This document shows, piece by piece, positions 58,848 through 64,000 of a DNA stretch of 64,000 nucleotides. This DNA comes from Streptomyces chattanoogensis (GTDB lineage Bacteria > Actinomycetota > Actinomycetes > Streptomycetales > Streptomycetaceae). The stretch lies in assembly GCF_001294335.1 (NCBI RefSeq), contig NZ_LGKG01000141.1, forward strand, positions 1 through 64,000, written 5' to 3'. Numbering within the stretch: position 1 is the first letter of the stretch; every line of letters starts with the position of its first letter. Both the position numbers and the translations under genes were made by a program. Under the pieces are notes generated by a model. That model saw only the letters and a list, made by a program, of their open reading frames with translations. It had not been told where the DNA came from and made no database searches.

Positions 58848-59453
58848 TCAGCCCTTGGCCATCGGCCAGGCGATCAGCCGGGGGTAGCTCCACAGCTCGC
58901 CGTGGTTGGCCTTCACGGTGGCGATGATGGCGCAGACCAGCCCGGAGATGAAGTACGCGCCCATGATGCCCATCACGGTCAGCAGCGGGACCGCGATGCC
59001 GTCACCGGCCTTCTGTCCTTCATCGGCGAGGGCCTCGAAGGTGAAGCCGCTGGCGAACCAGAGGATCACCCCGAGGACCGCCACGATGGCCTGGGTGAAG
59101 CCGAAGTTCATCGCCTGGGTGGCGTGGTGGCGGACAAAGGGGTCGTGCTGGTTGCGGGCGCTGTTGCGGATGGACAGCGGGGCGACCCAGCCGGTGAAGC
59201 CGCCGAGGCCGCAGCACAGCAGCGAGCCCACGATGACGGTCAGCAGCGCGCCGAGATGGGTCCACATCGCGGGGCCCTTCGAGGGCGAGGGCATCTGCGG
59301 GCCGTAGCCGGGGGCGGGCTGCTGGTAGGCGGGGCCCGCAGGGTAGCCGGCGCCCGGATAGCCGTAGCCGCCCGCCGAGGGACCGGTGCCCCAGCCCGGC
59401 TGGGCACCGTACGGCTGCTGCGGCCCGTACCCGGGCTGGTGGTAATCGGACAT
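58848..59453 (-). CDS. DUF4870 membrane protein
   Basis: A 201-residue protein with a Pro/Gly/Tyr/Gln-rich N-terminus (~60 residues) and four membrane helices of the DUF4870 type: WTHLGALLTVIVGSLLCCGL, APLSIRNSARNQHDPFVRHH (conserved His region), FTQAIVAVLGVILWFASGF and LLTVMGIMGAYFISGLVCAI. It is common beside the menaquinone genes in Streptomyces but its function is unknown. Confidence 0.86.
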   Translation of the reverse strand: MSDYHQPGYGPQQPYGAQPGWGTGPSAGGYGYPGAGYPAGPAYQQPAPGYGPQMPSPSKGPAMWTHLGALLTVIVGSLLCCGLGGFTGWVAPLSIRNSARNQHDPFVRHHATQAMNFGFTQAIVAVLGVILWFASGFTFEALADEGQKAGDGIAVPLLTVMGIMGAYFISGLVCAIIATVKANHGELWSYPRLIAWPMAKG

Positions 59454-59542
59454 GCTGGCTCACCCCGTGTCACTGCTGCTGTCGCCCACCGCCGCGATGG
59501 CGTCAACTGACCGCGGCAGCCGACGGTTTCCGTCTCGTGAGA

Positions 59543-60142
59543 CTACGGGACGGGTCGGACGGCGGCTCGGGCGGTGACGGCACGGGGGCGTTCCCGCAGG
59601 ACGAAGGCCGCCACCACCCCGCCTATCAGCCCGAACAGATGGCCCTGCCAGCTGATCTGGCCGTCGGTCGGCAGCGCGCCCCAGACGATCGAGCCGTACA
59701 CCGCGCCGACCAGCACCCCGATGCCGATGTCGAGGAGCTTGCGTTCGATGAAGCCGCGCACCAGGAGATAGCCGAAGAGGCCGAAGACCACGCCGGAGGC
59801 GCCCGCGGTGTTGCTGCCCGGTGCGGCCGTCAGCCAGACGCCGAGGCCGCTGGCGAGGATGACGAGGAGGGCGACGGCGAGAAAGCGGCGGATGCCCGCG
59901 CGCAGCGCGGCGACGAAGCCGAGGACCAGCAGCGGCACGGTGTTGGCCGCGAGATGCCCGAAGCCGAAGTGCATGAAGGCGGCGGGGACGATGTCGACCA
60001 GCTCGGCGGGGTCGCGCGGCGCGATGCCGAAGGTGTCCAGGGCGCCGCCGGTGACGAAGTCGACGCCTTCCAGCAGCCAGAGCAGGGCGACCCACCCCAG
60101 CATCAGCATCAGGCAGATCACGGGCTTCGCGCGTGCTGTCAT
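59543..60142 (-). CDS. Rhomboid-family intramembrane protease
   Basis: A 199-residue six-helix protein. The catalytic Ser is in NTAGASGVVFGLFGYLL (GASG), the His in WQGHLFGLIGGVVAAF, and the HFGFGHLAANTVPLLVLGF segment holds the usual His-x-Asn helix. It cuts membrane substrates, which are unknown here. ATG 60142 gives the normal family size; the frame is open to 60313. It diverges from the ubiX-like gene. Confidence 0.9.
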   Translation of the reverse strand: MTARAKPVICLMLMLGWVALLWLLEGVDFVTGGALDTFGIAPRDPAELVDIVPAAFMHFGFGHLAANTVPLLVLGFVAALRAGIRRFLAVALLVILASGLGVWLTAAPGSNTAGASGVVFGLFGYLLVRGFIERKLLDIGIGVLVGAVYGSIVWGALPTDGQISWQGHLFGLIGGVVAAFVLRERPRAVTARAAVRPVP

Positions 60143-60281
60143 CGTCCGGTCGTCCCTTCTCGTCCCCCGTCCCCCCCGCCGTCTCGCTCCGGGCGGGGCG
60201 GCCCCCGGCAGGCCGCGCGAGGGGCGCACAGGTAAGAACGGCCGTGAGGGGGTCGGTGGTTCCTGCGGATAGGCTCGAGTT

Positions 60282-61016
60282 GTGGAGCCGCCGCACAACG
60301 ACATCAGTAACACCGGTCAGCCGGATCCCGGCCGCCGCCGCCCGTGGGTCGTGGGGATCTCCGGCGCGTCCGGAACCCCGTACGCCGCGTCCGTGCTGCG
60401 CGGGCTGCTCGCCGCGGGCGAGACGGTGGACCTCATCGTCAGCCGGGCCTCGCGACTGACCCTGCTGGACGAGACCGGTATCGCCTTCCGGGATGCGCAT
60501 TGGCGCACTGACCTGCGGCAATGGCTGGCGCTGGGGGCGGACGGCAAGCCGGGGACGTTCCCGGTGACCGAGGCGGATCTGGCGGCGGTGCGGTACTGGC
60601 CGGCCGGTGATCTGGCGGCTGGCCCGTCGTCCGGTTCGTACCCCGTCAAGGGGATGCTGATCGTCCCGGCCAGCACGGCGTGTGTGGCCGGGGTGGCGCT
60701 CGGGCTCTCGAAGGATCTGCTGCAGCGGGTGGCGAGCGTGACGCTCAAGGAGCGCCGCCGGCTGGTGGTCACGGTGCGCGAGACTCCGCTGAACGGACCG
60801 ACGCTGAAGCATCTGGTGGCGCTGGACGAGGCGGGCGCCGTGGTGCTGCCCGCCTCTCCGGCGTTCTATGCGGGGGCGACGCACATCCAGGATCTGGTGG
60901 ACTTCGTCGCGGGCCGGGTGCTCGATGCGGCAGAGGTGCCGCACGGTCTGTACCGGCGCTGGGAAGGGGAACTGCGAGGCGGCTCCAAGGAGGAGGGCGC
61001 CCCGGACCCGTCCTAG
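60282..61016 (+). CDS. mqnM: UbiX-type flavin prenyltransferase, MqnM
   Basis: A 244-residue enzyme that makes prenylated FMN, the cofactor required by the UbiD-type decarboxylase in this window. FMN-binding motif WVVGISGASGTPYAASVLRG near residue 22, MLIVPASTACVAGVALGLSK and RRLVVTVRETPLNG are family marks. There is an insertion with FPVTEADLAAVRYWPAGDLA. The GTG at 60282 is the start. It is close to but not overlapping the small gene downstream on the other strand. Confidence 0.9.
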   Translation: MEPPHNDISNTGQPDPGRRRPWVVGISGASGTPYAASVLRGLLAAGETVDLIVSRASRLTLLDETGIAFRDAHWRTDLRQWLALGADGKPGTFPVTEADLAAVRYWPAGDLAAGPSSGSYPVKGMLIVPASTACVAGVALGLSKDLLQRVASVTLKERRRLVVTVRETPLNGPTLKHLVALDEAGAVVLPASPAFYAGATHIQDLVDFVAGRVLDAAEVPHGLYRRWEGELRGGSKEEGAPDPS

Positions 61017-61022
61017 TGGTGT

Positions 61023-61157
61023 CTAGCGCTTCTTGGCCGCGGTGGCGCGGCCGAACAGGCGCCGGGCCCGCGGGGCCGCTTCCTTTTGGGCACGTGAACG
61101 ATTGGCCTGGTCCTGCAGCTCGCGCATGCGGGCGTAGGCCATCTCGATCGAGTACAC
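61023..61157 (-). CDS. Small basic protein (44 aa)
   Basis: A 44-residue protein starting at GTG 61157 after AGGAGC: MYSIEMAYARMRELQDQAN, then SRAQKEAAPRARRLFGRATAAKKR. It is amphipathic and highly basic, with no membrane segment. The ribosome-binding site and codon usage look real. It lies between mqnM (6 bases away, convergent) and the divergent Lrp gene. I do not recognise a family; nucleic-acid binding is a possibility from charge only. Confidence 0.7.
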   Translation of the reverse strand: MYSIEMAYARMRELQDQANRSRAQKEAAPRARRLFGRATAAKKR

Positions 61158-61304
61158 GGTGACTGCTCCTGTTGAAGATCGTCGCTGATCAGTTTGTGGC
61201 TGATCGGTGGAGGATTCGAAAGAAATGCAGGGCTTGTGGCCCTGTATGCCTTAGATTCTACATGCGAAACCCGAAAATGCGTAAAGATTGGAAGGCTTGA
61301 GGGC

Positions 61305-61763
61305 ATGGACGCGGTGGATAGGCAGCTCATCCAGGCACTTCGCGAGAACGGACGGGCCTCGTACGCGGAGCTCGGCCGGCTCGTGGGCCTCTCCGGGCCC
61401 AGCGTCACCGACCGGATCAACCGCCTCGAGGCCGCCGGGGTGATCACGGGCTACCGCGCCACGGTCGACGCCGCGTCCCTCGGGCTCGGCGTCACCGCGC
61501 TGGTCGGCATCTCCCTGTCGGACGCCGCCGACCACGAGGACGTGGCGCGCCGGCTCAAGGACCTCGCCGAGATCGAGGACTGCTGGTTCATCGCCGGCGA
61601 CGACTCGTACATGCTCAAGGTGCGGGTGGGTGACGTCGACGGCCTGGAGCGCACCATCCGGCGGCTGTCCGGCACCAAGGGCGTCTCCCGTACGCGCACC
61701 ACGATCGTGCTCTCCACCAAATGGGAGAACCGCGTCGGCGAACTGCCCGAAGAGGACGCGTAA
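61305..61763 (+). CDS. Lrp/AsnC-family regulator
   Basis: A 152-residue regulator. The N-terminal helix-turn-helix covers MDAVDRQLIQALRENGRASY and LGRLVGLSGPSVTDRINRLE; the C-terminal RAM domain begins GLGVTALVGISLSDA and ends in RTTIVLSTKWENR. It binds an amino acid or similar small ligand as an octamer. ATG 61305 follows GAAGGCTTGAGGG. Because it lies among menaquinone genes, control of mqnE or of the divergent small gene is plausible. Confidence 0.88.
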   Translation: MDAVDRQLIQALRENGRASYAELGRLVGLSGPSVTDRINRLEAAGVITGYRATVDAASLGLGVTALVGISLSDAADHEDVARRLKDLAEIEDCWFIAGDDSYMLKVRVGDVDGLERTIRRLSGTKGVSRTRTTIVLSTKWENRVGELPEEDA

Positions 61764-61937
61764 GGGCGAGCAGCGCTGTGCCGCAGGGGCGGACGGGGCG
61801 GCGCCAGGAGGCCTCCGTCCGCCCGTACACCCGGCCTCGGCCGGCCCGGCGGCCGGGGGCTGCCGTCCGCCGGAAGACGGGGGAGTAGGCTCGTCGAAGC
61901 CGTTTTTCGGTACCGAACGGGCACCGGGGCGGCACGC

Positions 61938-61970
61938 ATACGGCACCGATACGGCACGGATACGGCACTG
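61938..61970. repeat. Three 11-bp tandem repeats upstream of mqnE
   Basis: ATACGGCACCG, ATACGGCACGG and ATACGGCACTG follow each other without gap, and a partial unit precedes them. They lie ~30 bases before the mqnE start, beyond the Lrp gene, and probably in or near the promoter. Confidence 0.7.
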
Positions 61971-61999
61971 ACGTGGCCGGGACACTGGGAGGCGACGGG

Positions 62000-63175
62000 A
62001 TGGCTGCATCTATGGATGCGGGCCTCAAGCGCGAGCTGGAGGCGAAGGTCCACGCCGGAGAGCGGCTGACCCGCGAGGACGGTATCGCCCTCTACGAGTC
62101 CGACGACCTGGCATGGCTGGGCGGCCTCGCCCACGAGGTGCGCACCCGCAAGAACGGCGACGTCGTCCACTTCAACGTCAACCGTCACCTCAACATGACG
62201 AATGTGTGCACCGCGTCGTGCGCCTACTGCTCCTTCCAGCGCAAGCCGGGCGAGAAGGACGCGTACACGATGCGCATCGAGGAGGCCGTCCGCCTCGCCA
62301 AGGCGATGGAGGGCGAGAACCTCACCGAGCTGCACATCGTCAACGGTCTGCACCCGACCCTCCCCTGGCGCTACTACCCGCGCTCCCTCAAGGCGCTCAA
62401 GGAAGCCCTCCCGCAGGTCTCCCTGAAGGCCTTCACCGCGACCGAGATCCACCACTTCGAGACCATCTCCGGGCTCACCGCCTCCGAGATCCTCGACGAG
62501 CTGATCGACGCCGGCCTGGAGTCGCTGACCGGCGGCGGCGCCGAGATCTTCGACTGGGAGGTCCGGCAGCACATCGTCGACCACCGCACCCACTGGGAAG
62601 ACTGGTCGCGCATCCACCGCCTCGCCCACGAAAAGGGCCTCAAGACCCCCTCGACGATGCTCTACGGGCACATCGAGGAGCCCCGCCACCGCGTCGACCA
62701 CGTCCTTCGCCTGCGCGAACTCCAGGACGAAACGGGCGGCTTCCAGGTCTTCATCCCCCTGCGCTACCAGCACGACTTCGTCGACATGCAGGACGGCAAG
62801 GTCCGCAACAGGCTGCAGGCCCGTACGACCATGGCCAGCGGCGCCGAGGCCCTCAAGACCTTCGCCGTCTCCCGCCTGCTGTTCGACAACGTCCCGCACA
62901 TCAAGTGCTTCTGGGTGATGCACGGTCTGCAGACCACCCAGCTCGCCCTCCAGCACGGCGCGGACGACATGGACGGCTCGGTCGTCGAGTACAAGATCAC
63001 GCATGACGCGGACAACTACGGCACCCCGAACAAGCTCACCCGCGAGGACCTCCTCGAGCTGATCCGCGACGCCGGCTTCCGCCCCGTCGAGCGCAACACC
63101 CGCTACGAGGCCATCCGCGAGTACCTCGGCCCGGACCCGGACCGCCGCGAGTCCCCGCAGCCGATGCGCGTCTGA
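62000..63175 (+). CDS. mqnE: Aminofutalosine synthase MqnE
   Basis: A 391-residue radical SAM enzyme that joins chorismate-derived 3-enolpyruvylbenzoate to SAM's adenosyl radical to give 6-amino-6-deoxyfutalosine, the entry to the futalosine menaquinone pathway. The Fe-S cluster Cys lie in TNVCTASCAYCSFQ near residue 75; TELHIVNGLHPTLPW, GGGAEIFDWEVRQHIV and MLYGHIEEPRHRVDH are family blocks. ATG 62000 follows GGGAGGCGAC. The other mqn genes in the window complete the later decarboxylation and prenylation. Confidence 0.95.
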   Translation: MAASMDAGLKRELEAKVHAGERLTREDGIALYESDDLAWLGGLAHEVRTRKNGDVVHFNVNRHLNMTNVCTASCAYCSFQRKPGEKDAYTMRIEEAVRLAKAMEGENLTELHIVNGLHPTLPWRYYPRSLKALKEALPQVSLKAFTATEIHHFETISGLTASEILDELIDAGLESLTGGGAEIFDWEVRQHIVDHRTHWEDWSRIHRLAHEKGLKTPSTMLYGHIEEPRHRVDHVLRLRELQDETGGFQVFIPLRYQHDFVDMQDGKVRNRLQARTTMASGAEALKTFAVSRLLFDNVPHIKCFWVMHGLQTTQLALQHGADDMDGSVVEYKITHDADNYGTPNKLTREDLLELIRDAGFRPVERNTRYEAIREYLGPDPDRRESPQPMRV

Positions 63176-63235
63176 CCCGGCGGTACGGACCTCTGTCACG
63201 GACGTCTGTCAGTGGCGGGAGTTAGGGTCCGGGTC

Positions 63236-63760
63236 ATGAACGTGCGTTTCGACCTGGACCCTTCCGTCACCCCCGAACTCCACGACGGACTGTGCCGGTT
63301 GTGGACCGACGTCTCCAACGCGGGCGGCGCGGTCGGCTTCGTCCCGCCGGTGACCCGCGAGGACATACGTCCCGATCTGCTCAGGAAGCTGACGGCCCTG
63401 GCCGAGGGCCGCGAGCGCCTGCTGGTCGGCCGCGACGAGACCGGCCGGGTCCTGGCGACGGCGTATCTCGCCCCCACCGGCCACCGCCTGATGCAGCACT
63501 GGCTGTGGGTCTACACCGTCATGGTGGACCCCTCCCTCCAGGGCCGGGGGATCGGCCGCGCCCTGATGTCCGCGGTGGCCGACGCCGCCCGCACCTTCGA
63601 GGGCATCCGCGGTATACGCCTCACCTGCCGCGGCGGCACCGGCGCCCGCCGCTTCTACGAGGCCTGCGGCTACAAGGTGGTCGGCCGGGTCCCGGGTGCG
63701 ATCAAGGTGGCGGAGGGGGAGTTCCGGGATGACATCACGATGTGGCTCGAGCTGGCCTGA
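63236..63760 (+). CDS. GNAT N-acetyltransferase
   Basis: A 174-residue acetyltransferase. The acetyl-CoA loop is VDPSLQGRGIGRALMSAVAD near residue 105, preceded by WVYTVMVDPS and followed by RFYEACGYKVVGRVPG. Substrate unknown. ATG 63236 is chosen; an earlier in-frame GTG adds eight residues. Its position after mqnE matches S. coelicolor order. Confidence 0.9.
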   Translation: MNVRFDLDPSVTPELHDGLCRLWTDVSNAGGAVGFVPPVTREDIRPDLLRKLTALAEGRERLLVGRDETGRVLATAYLAPTGHRLMQHWLWVYTVMVDPSLQGRGIGRALMSAVADAARTFEGIRGIRLTCRGGTGARRFYEACGYKVVGRVPGAIKVAEGEFRDDITMWLELA

Positions 63761-63926
63761 GCGGGGGCGGCAGCGGGCGGACGATCCCGCCGAGGCGTTG
63801 CGGGAGGCCGACCGGCGCAAGGCCGAGTCCGCCGTCACGGAGCTCGGCTGCGTACCCCTACCGGAACCGCTGCTGAACCGCTCCTACGACGGCGTGACCG
63901 GGCTGCGGGCGATCCACTGCCGGTGA
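63729..63926 (+). CDS. Possible small ORF overlapping the GNAT 3' end
   Basis: A 65-codon frame starts with ATG 63729 inside the acetyltransferase gene and ends after GLRAIHCR. The first third is Arg/Ser-rich and reads like shadow sequence; the second part (EALREADRRKAESAVTELG) looks more protein-like. A later start, such as TTG 63796, would avoid the overlap. I cannot say that it is translated. Confidence 0.25.
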   Translation: MTSRCGSSWPERGRQRADDPAEALREADRRKAESAVTELGCVPLPEPLLNRSYDGVTGLRAIHCR

Positions 63927-64000
63927 TCCGCGGACAGTGACCCCGGGTGAGGGACCCGGCATCGTCCGGCGGCCGCGGGGCCGGGAAAGATCGCCCGTGC

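Overview
The window is high-GC actinobacterial DNA and almost certainly comes from a Streptomyces chromosome. It carries the developmental sigma factor gene bldN with its anti-sigma gene rsbN, a bdtA-like BldD-target gene, a rex-hemA-hemC-hemD operon with a textbook Rex operator, a futalosine-type menaquinone cluster and a class I lysyl-tRNA synthetase. GTG/TTG starts and ATGA-type overlaps are frequent, as is normal in this genus. Names were assigned by recognising protein families and gene order. No database search was run.

Positions 1-17.5 kb are conserved core. The 3' end of a 5S rRNA and its terminator come first, then a HAD hydrolase, an MFS permease, an acetoin-utilisation-type deacetylase, bdtA, ribosomal protein bS22, an epimerase-like protein and a PlsC-type acyltransferase. 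The bldN-rsbN pair follows on the minus strand, then a HAD-IB phosphatase and a glutaredoxin-like gene. The haem operon is next: Rex senses NADH/NAD+, HemA, HemC and a methyltransferase-HemD fusion make uroporphyrinogen III, and hemB lies just downstream behind a hairpin. From 17.6 to 25.5 kb there is a secreted S15-type hydrolase, a coupled pair of a Pro/Gly-rich membrane protein and a mycosin-like protease, then divergent argS and lysS.

Positions 25.6-44.2 kb look accessory. Three class A flavin monooxygenases each sit beside their own TetR or MarR regulator, with visible palindromic operators. Around them are two broken oxidoreductase genes, a SUKH-like gene, a DUF2637 (SpdB-like) protein, two DUF3558 lipoproteins, RtcB RNA ligase, a YnfA-like protein, an orphan AAA ATPase, two SDRs, a cupin, a CDF metal exporter and several tandem-repeat tracts.

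Positions 44.2-64 kb are core again: hemL with a phosphoglycerate-mutase-like gene, a polysaccharide deacetylase lipoprotein and the System II cytochrome c biogenesis operon (ResA-like, CcdA, ResB, CcsB). A near-consensus parS site lies inside resB. After a phospholipase C-like protein, a DUF4291 protein, a deaminase and a PLDc_N protein come mqnL-ubiA, a DUF4870 protein, a rhomboid protease, ubiX, a 44-residue conserved-looking small gene, an Lrp/AsnC regulator and mqnE. From memory of S. coelicolor gene order, the two core blocks lie on opposite sides of oriC there, and their orientation here fits one inversion across the origin with the accessory island at the breakpoint.
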